Part shown: positions 50,701 through 59,031 of the stretch, piece by piece
How the letters are laid out: each line of letters opens with the position of its first letter
Numbering within the stretch: position 1 is the stretch's first letter
Source: Novosphingobium indicum
GTDB lineage: Bacteria; Pseudomonadota; Alphaproteobacteria; Sphingomonadales; Sphingomonadaceae
NCBI RefSeq assembly: GCF_014645195.1
Contig: NZ_BMLK01000003.1
Coordinates: 124,001-188,000 of the forward strand
DNA: 64,000 bases
Direction of reading: 5' to 3'
Made by a program: the position numbers and the translations under genes
Notes under the pieces: model-generated
What the model was told of the DNA's origin: nothing
What the model saw: the letters and a program-made list of their open reading frames with translations, nothing else
The model's database searches: none

Positions 50701-51111
50701 TCAGTTCCTGATTGGGTGAGGGCGCCACTGGCGAATCACGGGCCAGTCTTCGAGGAACGGGCCTTCGACGACCCGGCGCAGACCGGCATGGGCATGGACG
50801 AAGCGGCCGGGTGCGGTCGCGATGGCCAGATGGTGCTGGCAGGGAGAAGGGCGGACGATGATCACGTCTCCGGCCACGACGGGTGCCGGAGTTTCCTGCA
50901 GGCCCAGCTTTGCGGGGAGGTCCGCAAGCGCGGGCAGACGGCGTGACCGCAGCGAATAGCCATTTGGCAAGGTCACTTTCTGCCCGCACGCCCGGAAAGC
51001 GGCTTCCAGCACGCCGATGCAGTCCAGCCCGATTCGCGGATCGCGGCCGTGAAGCAGGAATGGCGTTCCGACGAGCGCGCTCGCTGCGATAGCCAGTTCC
51101 GCCCCGGTCAT
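50701..51111 (-). CDS. GTA NlpC/P60 peptidase (g14)
   Basis: 136 residues from ATG 51111, overlapping the DUF2163 gene stop (ATGA). The catalytic Cys is in GLDCIGV (C31) and the His in CQHHLAIAT. Longer frames reading back to 52020 are inside g13. In RcGTA the equivalent digests peptidoglycan during DNA entry. Confidence 0.9.
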   Translation of the reverse strand: MTGAELAIAASALVGTPFLLHGRDPRIGLDCIGVLEAAFRACGQKVTLPNGYSLRSRRLPALADLPAKLGLQETPAPVVAGDVIIVRPSPCQHHLAIATAPGRFVHAHAGLRRVVEGPFLEDWPVIRQWRPHPIRN

Positions 51112-51932
51112 GGGCCCGGCACGGGGTAGCGCGTGAGCAGGTCGTTGCCCGGCAGGAAAGGCTCGCCGCGAAAGTTCACTGCATTGCCGAAGCGGGAGGC
51201 GCAGGTGTCGAGCGTGTGATCGCACCCTTCGCGCATTTGCGCCCGAGTGCCGCTTGCGGGCGTTGCATCGATCGGGGTGTCCAGGACCAAGCTTCCGGTT
51301 CCATCGCCACCTGCGATTCCCATCGACAGACCTGCTTGCGGACCTTCGATCCATCGCAGCGTGCCTCCCAAGAACAGTGCCGGATCGACCGCTTCGACAA
51401 GGCGCACCGCATTGGCCTCGGGATCGCTCGCATCCACTGTCACTTCGTGGGTGAACTGCATGGGATTGAGGTTGCAGCCAGGACCGCAAAACGTCGCCCG
51501 GCAAGCAGGGCTGGTGCGGGGCACGGGATCGCGTTGCAAATCGGCCTTGCGCGAGACGAGATCTGCCGAGAACGCGCCGTCTTCCTGCGAAATCGTGCCG
51601 ATGGTCCCGGCATAGAGCACTTCGCGTTCCAGCGTTTCCCAATCGACTACGCCGATGCGGACCTGCGCGCCGTCGAAGCGACCTGCGGCGAGGTCTTCGC
51701 TCGTGATCGCCTCGTGCGAGAGTGCGCCGCGCACTTCGGCGCTGTCCGGTTCGAGATCGGCGGACTTTCGGATCGAAGAGGGCACCATGCCGGGCGAGGC
51801 GCGGTGGAGCACGCGGTCGAACCACAAGTCGCGGTCGTGCGTGGTGAAGCCCAGCGTCACCCCGTCGCGCCGCAGCACACGCCAGAAGGTGGCGACGGTT
51901 TCGAGATCGCTTGCGAACCAGACCCTGCTCAT
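51108..51932 (-). CDS. GTA DUF2163 tail hub protein (g13)
   Basis: 274 residues. Starts VWFASDLETVATFWRVLRRDGVTLGFTTHDRDL, typical of the TIGR02218/DUF2163 family. It has the cysteine-rich region CRATFCGPGCNLNP and C-terminal CDHTLDTCASRFGNAVNFRGEP. In RcGTA it makes part of the hub. Its start overlaps the g12 stop. Confidence 0.93.
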   Translation of the reverse strand: MSRVWFASDLETVATFWRVLRRDGVTLGFTTHDRDLWFDRVLHRASPGMVPSSIRKSADLEPDSAEVRGALSHEAITSEDLAAGRFDGAQVRIGVVDWETLEREVLYAGTIGTISQEDGAFSADLVSRKADLQRDPVPRTSPACRATFCGPGCNLNPMQFTHEVTVDASDPEANAVRLVEAVDPALFLGGTLRWIEGPQAGLSMGIAGGDGTGSLVLDTPIDATPASGTRAQMREGCDHTLDTCASRFGNAVNFRGEPFLPGNDLLTRYPVPGP

Positions 51933-54262
51933 GCTGCCTCGCGCACTTCGACGACGGGCACGCTGGGGGCCTCGCCAGCGGCAAAGGCGGCGCCGGAAAT
52001 TTCCAGCTGATCCTCGGCAAAGCGGACGGGGACGTCGAAGAGGAAGCCGGCGCGAACTACGGCGCCATCCGCAGGAGGGTCATCGAAGGCGATCACGCCT
52101 GCTTCACCCAGCGACCAGTTGCCGACCTGAACCACGCCATCGATGGAAACCACGATCGTCGCGAAATCGGGCCGGGTGATCCGGCGTATCTGGGCATCTT
52201 CACCATCGCCGTAGGCTTTGATCAGCGCGAATTCGGTGGTCATGCCGTCACCCGTGCCGAGGGTCTGGTCGAGTGCCGTCGGCTCTCCGGTCATGCCGTT
52301 CGAGCTGTGTTCGCTCGGATCGCGCAGCCGGAAGCCGCGTGCGGGTCCGCGCCGGGCCCGATAGAAGGTGATGAGCGTGCCGAGTTCGGCTTCAGAGCGC
52401 ACGCCGGGCCCGACGTCGAAGCGCAGCCGCGCGTTCGACCACTGGCTGTTGCGCCGCTCGAAGCCGGAGGCGGTCACTGCCACGCTGGTCGAGAATTCGG
52501 GAACGACGGTTGCGTCCCGCCCCAGTGCAAGCGGGTAGGATACGTCATCGAAAGCCTGCATGTCGGGCGGTCCTGTCATGTCGGGGGAGGGCAAGCGCAC
52601 GTATCCGTCGCGCGCGATCTGCGGCAGGGCCCAGACGACGATCTCGTGCGGGATGCGAGCAAGCGCTTCGTCGATCCCGGCGTCGATCCGCAGCCAATGG
52701 TCGCTGTCGGTAGAATTGAGCACGAAACCGGCGAGATAGTCCTGCTGCGCCGGCGGATAGCCGAGCCGCTGGTTGACCTCGGCATAGGCCTTGCGGCGGA
52801 GGCCATCGGCACCTGCAGTGAGCCAGTCGTAGTCCTCCACCTGCAGCCGGTCGAAGGCGGGAGAGGCCCACCCGACCGGCAGGTTCGCGCGCTTCAGCTC
52901 GGGCATGTCGGCGGCCAGCAGGGTGGGCGTGAATACCAGTGCCAGCGCTTCGACAGGCGCAGGATCGGCCGCGGTACGGACCGCGCTCACCAGATCGGCG
53001 GTCGATTGTGCAAGGAGCGCACCGGCGGCATCGAGCAGATCGGTCTGCGCAGTGTTCAGCGGCGCGCGCATATCGGGAATGGCAGGCGGGGCCCCGCCCA
53101 GCGCCGCTGACGACGCGGCATCATAAAGGCATATGCGCCCGTCGGAAAAAGTCCACCACCACGGTTCGCCGACTTGGAACCGCACGGGTGCCGCAGCTTC
53201 CGTCATCAGATCGGTGAAGGCAGAGGCGACCGATTGCAGCCAGTTCATCGCCTCCGCGTTCGCCGGAGACAGCAGCGTCGAGGGCGGAGACCATCCGGTC
53301 AGCGCGGGCGCGCCGAGATAGTCGCGCTGCTTCCAGTCTTCGGGGCAGTGCTGGTCGAGCAATTCGTAAGAGAGCGAGGCCATGGGGCTGAAACCCATCG
53401 CGACCGCTTCCGCGAAAATCGCCTGATGCCAGACCCGCGTCGGTGTGTTGAGCGGATCGGCGGTCTGCCCGGCGAGATAGACGCCGGACTGCACGACGAG
53501 CCGGAAGTAGTGGCTCATGCCGACATAGAGCACCAGCGAACCGCGATAGCCGAGCTGGCGGGCATTGCGCAGCAGACGGGCCGGGGTCTGAACGCCCTGA
53601 TCGTCGAACCCGGTGGCGAGCGCGAGACCATGTGGCGGCACCATGACATCGCCGATTTCCAGCATGGCGCGGGCGCCGTCGGTGGCAATCTCGCTCATCT
53701 CGATCCAGCCTTCGGTTTCGGCCGGTAGCGGATCGGCGCTGCCGTCGTAGCCCGGCGGAGCGAACGAGATGAACATGCGGTCGATATCGCCGGGCCAGAT
53801 CGGCTCGCCCGGCAGCGAGAATCCGGCTTGCAGGTCCGAGAAACGCAAGGTGATCCGAGCGTCTTCGCCGATGCCCTCGGCATAGTTCCAGAGCCGCACA
53901 TACCAGGTTCGCGCGCCGCCGTTTTCGTCGCGGCCCTCGATGGTCAGCGTCGGGCCGTAGATTGCATCGAGTGGCAGAATCCCGCCCGACTGCCAGCGGA
54001 AGCTGAGCGCGGTGCGGGCGTAATTGCGATCAGTCTTGTAGGCGAGCAGAGCGTGATCCAGCGTATCCTCGCTGGTCCAGATCAGACCGCCGAGATCGCC
54101 CTTGCGCAGGAACGAGGCGTCCACACGCAGCGCGTCCGGACCGGTCGAAATGACGGTCGCTACCATGGGGCGCGGGAAGTTGACGGTCCAGAAGCGCGGA
54201 TCGAAGCGGGTGATCCAGTCGCTCGCCTGCCCCTGCCGCTTTTCGGCAAGCCAGAATGCCAT
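51929..54262 (-). CDS. GTA DUF2460 distal tail protein (g12) with large N-terminal extension
   Basis: 777 residues. The DUF2460/TIGR02217 distal-tail domain covers only residues ~571-777 (from DDVSYPLALG). The first ~570 residues include a region that looks like a TIM-barrel (SLVLYVGMSHYF, FSPMASLSYELLDQ, RFQVGEPWWWTF). RcGTA g12 is about 210 residues, so this is a fusion. It could be related to non-contractile tail-sheath proteins, which is an inference. A palindromic repeat lies upstream. Confidence 0.85.
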   Translation of the reverse strand: MAFWLAEKRQGQASDWITRFDPRFWTVNFPRPMVATVISTGPDALRVDASFLRKGDLGGLIWTSEDTLDHALLAYKTDRNYARTALSFRWQSGGILPLDAIYGPTLTIEGRDENGGARTWYVRLWNYAEGIGEDARITLRFSDLQAGFSLPGEPIWPGDIDRMFISFAPPGYDGSADPLPAETEGWIEMSEIATDGARAMLEIGDVMVPPHGLALATGFDDQGVQTPARLLRNARQLGYRGSLVLYVGMSHYFRLVVQSGVYLAGQTADPLNTPTRVWHQAIFAEAVAMGFSPMASLSYELLDQHCPEDWKQRDYLGAPALTGWSPPSTLLSPANAEAMNWLQSVASAFTDLMTEAAAPVRFQVGEPWWWTFSDGRICLYDAASSAALGGAPPAIPDMRAPLNTAQTDLLDAAGALLAQSTADLVSAVRTAADPAPVEALALVFTPTLLAADMPELKRANLPVGWASPAFDRLQVEDYDWLTAGADGLRRKAYAEVNQRLGYPPAQQDYLAGFVLNSTDSDHWLRIDAGIDEALARIPHEIVVWALPQIARDGYVRLPSPDMTGPPDMQAFDDVSYPLALGRDATVVPEFSTSVAVTASGFERRNSQWSNARLRFDVGPGVRSEAELGTLITFYRARRGPARGFRLRDPSEHSSNGMTGEPTALDQTLGTGDGMTTEFALIKAYGDGEDAQIRRITRPDFATIVVSIDGVVQVGNWSLGEAGVIAFDDPPADGAVVRAGFLFDVPVRFAEDQLEISGAAFAAGEAPSVPVVEVREAA

Positions 54263-54293
54263 GGGGTATGCCTTTCAAGATACAATACAAGCC

Positions 54294-54379
54294 GTCGTCC
54301 CCGCGAAGGCGGGGACCTCGCTTCTTTGGGGTGGCAAAACGATGGGAAGAAAGCGGGACCCCGCCTACGCGGGGGCGAC
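54294..54379. repeat. Composite palindromic repeat between g11 and g12
   Basis: The arms GTCGTCCCCGCGAAGG... (54294-54317) and ...CGCGGGGGCGAC (54355-54379) pair over ~24 bases; CGCTTCTTT/AAGAAAGCG pairs further inside. The sequence is of the widespread 'CCCCGCGAAGGCGGGG' REP-like type seen in many proteobacterial genomes. Confidence 0.75.
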
Positions 54380-54383
54380 GATA

Positions 54384-54956
54384 TCAGTTGCCCGCCAGCG
54401 CCCGCCGAACCGCGCTCGCAACCTGCCTTGAGGAGCGTTGGAGCGATTGCGGCATAGTGCTGCCGCGCGGGGTGTTGAGGCTGATGGCGACACGAACGTC
54501 GCGGCTCGGCGGACGGGTGGACGTTTCGACCCGTCCGGCGGATGTTGGCACGAAGACTTCGGGTCCCCGCTCGCCGACGACATAACCGCGTCCGGGTGCG
54601 ACATTGCCGCCGGTCGCTCGGCCGGGCAGGCCCAGCGCGGCAGTGAACAGGCCGGCGAAGTCGATCAGACCGCCGCCGCTTCCGCTGGAGCCCGGCCCCA
54701 ATGATCCGAGCAAGGTATGCGCTGCTTGTGCGGCAATCTCGTCCAGAGTGGAAAGAGCAACGCGCTTGAGATCGTCGAAGCCCAGGCTGCCGCTGCGGAT
54801 TGCCCCGGCGAGGCCCTTTTCCAGTGCCTGCCCGGCTTTGGTGAAGCCGGAGACAAGGTCGCCGTCCACGGCGGACCGCATGGCCGCGATGTCGCGGGTG
54901 AAGCCGTCGGTACCGGCGCGGACTTCCACCAGCAGGCTGTCGATTTCATCGTCCAT
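54384..54956 (-). CDS. GTA tail tape-measure protein (g11)
   Basis: 190 residues. Mainly helical N-terminus, then a Gly-rich stretch (GPGSSGSGGGLIDFAG), and the tape-measure-like ATGGNVAPGRGYVVGERGPEVF. Short, as expected for GTA tails. It overlaps the chaperone gene by 11 bp. Confidence 0.85.
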   Translation of the reverse strand: MDDEIDSLLVEVRAGTDGFTRDIAAMRSAVDGDLVSGFTKAGQALEKGLAGAIRSGSLGFDDLKRVALSTLDEIAAQAAHTLLGSLGPGSSGSGGGLIDFAGLFTAALGLPGRATGGNVAPGRGYVVGERGPEVFVPTSAGRVETSTRPPSRDVRVAISLNTPRGSTMPQSLQRSSRQVASAVRRALAGN

Positions 54957-55149
54957 GATCGTGTTCCATCAGCCGTTGCAGGGTTGGCCGGTCGAGGCAG
55001 GGCGCGGTATCGTCGGGCGCAAGCAGTCCCAGCGCCGCCGCCAGTTCCGCGGGTGTGGCCGCCCAGAATTCATGCGGGCGCCAGTGCAGCGTACGGGCAG
55101 CAAGGGCGCAAAGAGAGAGCGCGGCTGGGGCAAATTGGAGCCTCGTCAT
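54946..55149 (-). CDS. GTA tail assembly chaperone (g10.1)
   Basis: 67 residues, starting MTRLQFAPAALSLCALAA, with HPHEFW-like RPHEFWAATPAELAAAL, the family's conserved core. It overlaps g10 by ATGA and g11 by 11 bp. It should help tail-tube assembly around the tape measure. Confidence 0.8.
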   Translation of the reverse strand: MTRLQFAPAALSLCALAARTLHWRPHEFWAATPAELAAALGLLAPDDTAPCLDRPTLQRLMEHDHGR

Positions 55150-55454
55150 CCCGCGCCCTTGAGTATCTGCGAGAGCAGGATGCGCAGTGGCGCAGCGCAG
55201 GCGGCAAGACCCTGCGCCATCACGGCTTCGCCAACGCTCTCGCGCGAGATTTCGGCGCGCTTTTCCAGGCAGTGCCAGAACAGCGAGGCCATTTCGCCCA
55301 GCCGCAGGTCCCCGGCACCGGCGCGTTCAACCAGCGCATAGAGCGGGCCGAGCTCCTCTTCTGCTGCAACGAGCGCGCCGAAGCTGGGGCGCAGGGTATG
55401 CGGGACGCCACTGATCGTCAGCGAGGCCTCGCCGCGCAGGGCATTGGCGCTCAT
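55146..55454 (-). CDS. GTA tail protein (g10, gene transfer agent family)
   Basis: 102 residues. RGEASLTISGVPHTLRPSF and LGPLYALVERAGAGDLRLGEMASLFWHCL match the small GTA family protein between major tail protein and chaperone. The start overlaps the g9 stop (ATGA). Confidence 0.82.
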   Translation of the reverse strand: MSANALRGEASLTISGVPHTLRPSFGALVAAEEELGPLYALVERAGAGDLRLGEMASLFWHCLEKRAEISRESVGEAVMAQGLAACAAPLRILLSQILKGAG

Positions 55455-55858
55455 GCCGAAATCACCTCGCCCGAGCTTTCGAGCTGGAGCGTGTAGTTGC
55501 GCTCGCCGTTGAAGTCCCCGGCATAGTCCAGCCGCTGGACCAGGAAGCGGCCTTGCAGTTTCTCGCCGCCCTCGAAGCTGAGCTGGTAGTCGTCGAGCGT
55601 GCCGGCCATGGCATTGGTGCGGATCTGCGCTTCGGCGGCACTGCCGAGGAAAATCCCGGCCGCGCTCACGGAAACAGCACGCACACCGGCGCCCGAGAGC
55701 AATTCGCGCCAGCCGCCGCTATCCTTGCTGGTAACGACGACGGTCTCGCCGGTCACCGACATCTGCGTAGTGCGCAGCCCGGCGACGGTCTGATAGCTGG
55801 CGGGCGCGCCGCCGTCGGAAATCTTGAGGAGGAAGGCACTGCCTTTCTGGGCTGTCAT
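55451..55858 (-). CDS. GTA major tail protein (g9, TP901-1-like)
   Basis: 135 residues; Shine-Dalgarno AAGGAGAACC. MTAQKGSAFLLKI, VAGLRTTQMSVTGETV and the C-terminal beta strands YTLQLESSGE are those of the tail-tube family. It forms the tail tube. Confidence 0.9.
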   Translation of the reverse strand: MTAQKGSAFLLKISDGGAPASYQTVAGLRTTQMSVTGETVVVTSKDSGGWRELLSGAGVRAVSVSAAGIFLGSAAEAQIRTNAMAGTLDDYQLSFEGGEKLQGRFLVQRLDYAGDFNGERNYTLQLESSGEVISA

Positions 55859-55876
55859 GGGGTTCTCCTTGGAGGG

Positions 55877-55953
55877 GCTTCGACAGGCTCAGCCTGAGCG
55901 AGGACGGAGACGACGAGCACTTCTTCATCCGCTCATCCTGAGCTTGTCGAAGG
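55877..55953. repeat. Palindromic repeat between g8 and g9
   Basis: The arms GCTTCGACAGGCTCAGCC... (55877-55900) and CGCTCATCCTGAGCTTGT... (55930-55953) pair at about 20 of 24 positions. This is the 'CTTCGACAAGCTCAGGATGAGCG' type common in intergenic DNA of sphingomonads and other proteobacteria. Confidence 0.8.
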
Positions 55954-55963
55954 ATGGGAAAGC

Positions 55964-56353
55964 TCACGCCTCCAGCAGGCGGAAGCGGTATTCGAGCAGG
56001 ATGGCGCGGCGGTTCTGCCCGTGCTGTTCGGCGCGGGCGCGCAGGAACCGGATGGTGGCGACGGCAAAGCCGGTCTGCCCGCGCGGCAGGCTTTCGACGC
56101 GGGCCTCGATGGCGGCCACCAGATCGGCGGCGGTGTCGGGCGCGTCACCCCGGCAATGCAGCTCCAGAGCTATGCGCACCTCGCGTCCCACTGTGGTTTT
56201 GCAGCTCCAGTCCGTGCTGGCGCTGGCGGCGAGGCCCAGCCAGGGCAGGCTGGTGCGCGACGGCGCTTCCTCGACAATGGCGTTGAGCTGCGCGGACAAG
56301 GCGGGATCGGCGGCCAGCCATGCGATGAGGGCAGCGCGCAAGGCGATTTCCAT
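55964..56353 (-). CDS. GTA DUF3168 tail-terminator protein (g8)
   Basis: 129 residues starting MEIALRAALIAWLAADPAL, with ELHCRGDAPDTAADLVAAIEARV, fitting DUF3168. In RcGTA it is the tail terminator or connector. It lies 3 bp after g7. Confidence 0.87.
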   Translation of the reverse strand: MEIALRAALIAWLAADPALSAQLNAIVEEAPSRTSLPWLGLAASASTDWSCKTTVGREVRIALELHCRGDAPDTAADLVAAIEARVESLPRGQTGFAVATIRFLRARAEQHGQNRRAILLEYRFRLLEA

Positions 56354-56356
56354 GGC

Positions 56357-56533
56357 TTATCCTTTCGCGAAAAGCGGCCAGAGCAGGCGGGCGCGCCGCC
56401 ATCGCCGGGCGTCGCCGCGCCGGGCTAATGCCCGGGCCGCTATGTGGGCGACGGCGAGCGTGCGGGCTTTCCCGGTGAGCCGGGCGGTGAGCGATGCGAA
56501 GTCCGCTTCGGCTTCGATCATTCCGCCACTCAT
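56357..56533 (-). CDS. Short GTA connector-position protein (58 residues; g7 position)
   Basis: 58 residues from ATG 56533, overlapping the g6 stop (ATGA). Helical and arginine-rich (RRGDARRWRRARLLW). RcGTA g7 (head-tail stopper) is about 110 residues, so this is either truncated, a different protein, or a short family variant. It is between g6 and g8, so position argues for a connector. Confidence 0.6.
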   Translation of the reverse strand: MSGGMIEAEADFASLTARLTGKARTLAVAHIAARALARRGDARRWRRARLLWPLFAKG

Positions 56534-57072
56534 GCGAGGTGCATCCGCCGCCAGGGTCGCCACAGCGCGGCGACCGAAGCAGGCGGCAACGGCGCAGCGC
56601 CTTCGCTTTCCCGCTCGCGATGCTGGTGCGCGGCAAGGCGGATCAACCCGTGGCGCAGGCTTTCCGGCAGGTCGGCCCAATCGGCGGCAAGCCCGGCGGT
56701 GAAGCGCACGGCCACGCGCGCACCGGTGTCCGGCAAGCGAATGTGCCCGGTCCCGTCCGCATCGAGGTCGACTTCATAGGCCGCGGCATCGAGGGCCGAG
56801 CGTGAGCCGTCGGCTGCGATGATCTCGACATCTGAAATCGCCTGAACCGGACGCGTGGAGAGTGTGCGCCAGCCAGCGCGTGCGGTCAGAATTTCCTCGC
56901 ATTCGGCTTCGAGCGGCATCTGGCCGGTGAAGCCCTCGCAGACCTCGAGCGCCATGTTCAGCAGCGAAAGCAGCGGGGTATCGTCGCCCGTCGTGGTGAT
57001 GCCGAGCCATTGCTTGAGCTCGGCCAGCGCTGTGCCGGGCAGGACGGCAGGCGTAAGGATGACGCGGTTCAT
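56530..57072 (-). CDS. GTA head-tail connector protein (g6)
   Basis: 180 residues from ATG 57072 (MNRVILTPAVLPGTALAE); the frame back to 57258 lies in the capsid gene. The phage gp6-like/phiE125 gp8 pattern LAELKQWLGITTTGDD and LLNMALEVCEGFTGQ is visible. It joins portal and tail. Confidence 0.88.
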   Translation of the reverse strand: MNRVILTPAVLPGTALAELKQWLGITTTGDDTPLLSLLNMALEVCEGFTGQMPLEAECEEILTARAGWRTLSTRPVQAISDVEIIAADGSRSALDAAAYEVDLDADGTGHIRLPDTGARVAVRFTAGLAADWADLPESLRHGLIRLAAHQHRERESEGAAPLPPASVAALWRPWRRMHLA

Positions 57073-57100
57073 GAACGTCTCCGGTCGGATAGGAAGGGGT

Positions 57101-57134
57101 GCCCGCGCCGCCGGGGAGGGAAAGCGGCGCGGGC
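57101..57134 (-). terminator. Hairpin after the capsid gene
   Basis: GCCCGCGCCGC (57101-57111)/GCGGCGCGGGC (57124-57134), perfect 11-bp stem, 12-nt loop, 17 bp past the capsid stop. No T-run. A partial terminator or RNA stabiliser here would raise capsid mRNA relative to tail genes. Confidence 0.65.
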
Positions 57135-57151
57135 GTGATCGCGGCTGGAGG

Positions 57152-58726
57152 TCAGGCCGCGATCTTGAGCAGCTTGATCGCGTCGGAATCGAGTACCTGC
57201 CCGCCGATACGCCTCGTGGCGTAGAAGTGGACGAAGGGCTTGTTGGTGAAGGGGTCACGCAGGATCGCAGTCGCGCTGCGTTCGGCGATCAGGTAGCCGG
57301 CGCGGAAGTTGCCGAAGGCGATGGGGCATTCGTTCGCGGCGATATCGGGCATGTCCTCGGCCTCGACCACCGGGTAGCCGAGCAGGCGGTCGGGCTGGCC
57401 GTCCACCAGTCCGGGCTGCCACAGGAACGCGCCGTCCGAGGTCTTGAGCTTGCGCACTTCAGCCAGCGTTGCCGAGTTCATAACCCAGCTTGCGCCCTGC
57501 CGGTGCCCGGCCTTGAGCGAGTGGACCAGATCGATCAGCACCAGTTCGACCACGCTGCCGAGGGTATTGGTATCACCCGAAACGAGATGCTGCAGCGTGC
57601 CGAACGGACGCGCCGCGTCGCCGGAAGCACTGGTGGCTCCGGTGAGGAAGCCTCTGGGCTGGTTGGTGCCGCTGCCGCCGACGAAAGCGGCTCCTTCGGC
57701 GCGGGCGAATTCCATCGCGATCTCGTCGGCCAGCCACGACTGGATGTCGAAAGCGGCATCGTCGAGCATGGCCTGGCTGGCAGCTGGATTGGCATAGAGT
57801 TCGCCGGAGGGTGGGGCGATTTCGGAAAAGGTCGGCGTATCGGTTTCGGGGCGGGCGGTGGTTTCGCTCACCCAGCCCGAGGCGGTGCCGCCGGTGGTGA
57901 TGAGCTTGCGGTAGCCCGCCGAGCCGGTCTGCACGACTTGCGCGATGGCGCGGATCGGGCTGATGCTTTTGAGCCGCGTGGCTATCATCGCATCGATTTC
58001 CTGCGGCACGGCATAGCCGCCTTCGCCGCCGCTGGCCCCGCTCAGCGACTTGATCTCGCTCTCGCGGCCAAGGCGCAGGTAGCCGTCGACGAAGCCTTTC
58101 ACTTCGATGCCGGGCGTTCCGGCACCGGCGAGTGCAGGTCGGGCGGCGGCACGGCTGACCTTGTCGAGGCGTACCTTCACGTCGTCGACATCACCGCGCA
58201 GGCTTTCGACGGCCTGCTCGGTGGCGTCCTGCCGGGCGACGAGATCGAAGGAGGCGTCGAGGTTTTCCGTGGGGATGGGGGAGTCCATGGGGCAGATACC
58301 TTTCATGTGGGGAAGAAATCCTCCCCCGCCGGGGGAGGATACAAGATGCACCCGCGCGCCGTGCTGCATCGGGTGGGTGACGAGGCTCACTTCGAAGAGG
58401 TCGAGGTCGATCAGTTCTCGCCCCTCGCAGGTGCGCAGGCTGTCGCGGACGCGGTAGCCGAAGGAGAGGCCGGTCACCGCGCCGCGTCTTACGGCAAGAC
58501 CGGCGGCCCCTTCCGGATTGTCGATTTCGGCGATGACCCGCAGGCCGCGTTCGTCTTCGGCCACGGTTTTAACCCAGCCGACACGCTGGTCGGCGCGGTG
58601 CTGCCAGAACAGCGGCAGGGGATCGCGGCGGGCGGCCAGCGTGCGTGCGAAGGCGCCGGGCCGGATCGTGTCGCGTCCGGCATCGCGCTTGCCGAACAGG
58701 GCGGCGTAACCGGCGAAGCGCATCAC
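57152..58726 (-). CDS. Fused HK97-type prohead protease and major capsid protein (g4-g5)
   Basis: 524 residues in one frame. Residues 1-128 are a prohead protease: GYAALFGKRDAGRDTIRPGAF, catalytic His in WQHRADQRVGWV, Ser in AVTGLSFGYRV. From residue 147 (MDSPIPTENLDASFDLV) it is the HK97 major capsid protein with its coiled N-terminal scaffold and core (GYAVPQEIDAMIATRL, LGYPVVEAEDMP). The link (residues ~129-140, SSPGGGGFLP) is encoded by a palindrome. ATG 58288 behind AAAGG could start capsid separately (378 residues). RcGTA has two genes. Confidence 0.92.
   Translation of the reverse strand: MMRFAGYAALFGKRDAGRDTIRPGAFARTLAARRDPLPLFWQHRADQRVGWVKTVAEDERGLRVIAEIDNPEGAAGLAVRRGAVTGLSFGYRVRDSLRTCEGRELIDLDLFEVSLVTHPMQHGARVHLVSSPGGGGFLPHMKGICPMDSPIPTENLDASFDLVARQDATEQAVESLRGDVDDVKVRLDKVSRAAARPALAGAGTPGIEVKGFVDGYLRLGRESEIKSLSGASGGEGGYAVPQEIDAMIATRLKSISPIRAIAQVVQTGSAGYRKLITTGGTASGWVSETTARPETDTPTFSEIAPPSGELYANPAASQAMLDDAAFDIQSWLADEIAMEFARAEGAAFVGGSGTNQPRGFLTGATSASGDAARPFGTLQHLVSGDTNTLGSVVELVLIDLVHSLKAGHRQGASWVMNSATLAEVRKLKTSDGAFLWQPGLVDGQPDRLLGYPVVEAEDMPDIAANECPIAFGNFRAGYLIAERSATAILRDPFTNKPFVHFYATRRIGGQVLDSDAIKLLKIAA
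58288..58340 (-). promoter_or_regulatory. Palindrome and internal capsid start inside the fused ORF
   Basis: ATCCTCCCCC (58318-58327)/GGGGGAGGAT (58331-58340) with a GCC loop is a perfect 10-bp hairpin. Just after it on the minus strand comes AAAGG, 10 nt before the ATG at 58288. The palindrome seems to have replaced the protease stop region and to leave an internal capsid start. Confidence 0.6.
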
Positions 58727-59031
58727 CGCAGCATCCCTGTCGCGCCGAGCCGGACGGCGAGGCCCAGTAGCAGCAAGGCCAGAAGCCCCCGCACGATCCA
58801 GCCGATCACGGCGGTCTGCGCGCTCGACTTAGCATCGCGCCAGGCCTGCAGGAGTTGTCGCAGTTCGGAGAGGTCCTGCGTGGCGCTTTCATCGTCGAGC
58901 CCGACGCGTTCGAGCATGCGCGCCGCGCCCCGCTCGCTCGCTTCCTCGACGATGGCGCGCAGGGTGACGAGGTCGCTGCCTTCGTCCGCCGCCTGTGCGA
59001 GCAGTTCGGCCAGCATGTCATTTCTGTTCAT
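58723..59031 (-). CDS. GTA g3.5-like small membrane protein (DUF6127-type)
   Basis: 102 residues with helical N-terminus (LLAQAADEGSDLVTLRAIVEEASERGA) and one C-terminal membrane segment (LLALLLLGLAVRLGATG). Between portal and protease, as g3.5 in RcGTA. It overlaps the portal stop by 14 bp and the protease start by 4. Confidence 0.75.
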   Translation of the reverse strand: MNRNDMLAELLAQAADEGSDLVTLRAIVEEASERGAARMLERVGLDDESATQDLSELRQLLQAWRDAKSSAQTAVIGWIVRGLLALLLLGLAVRLGATGMLR

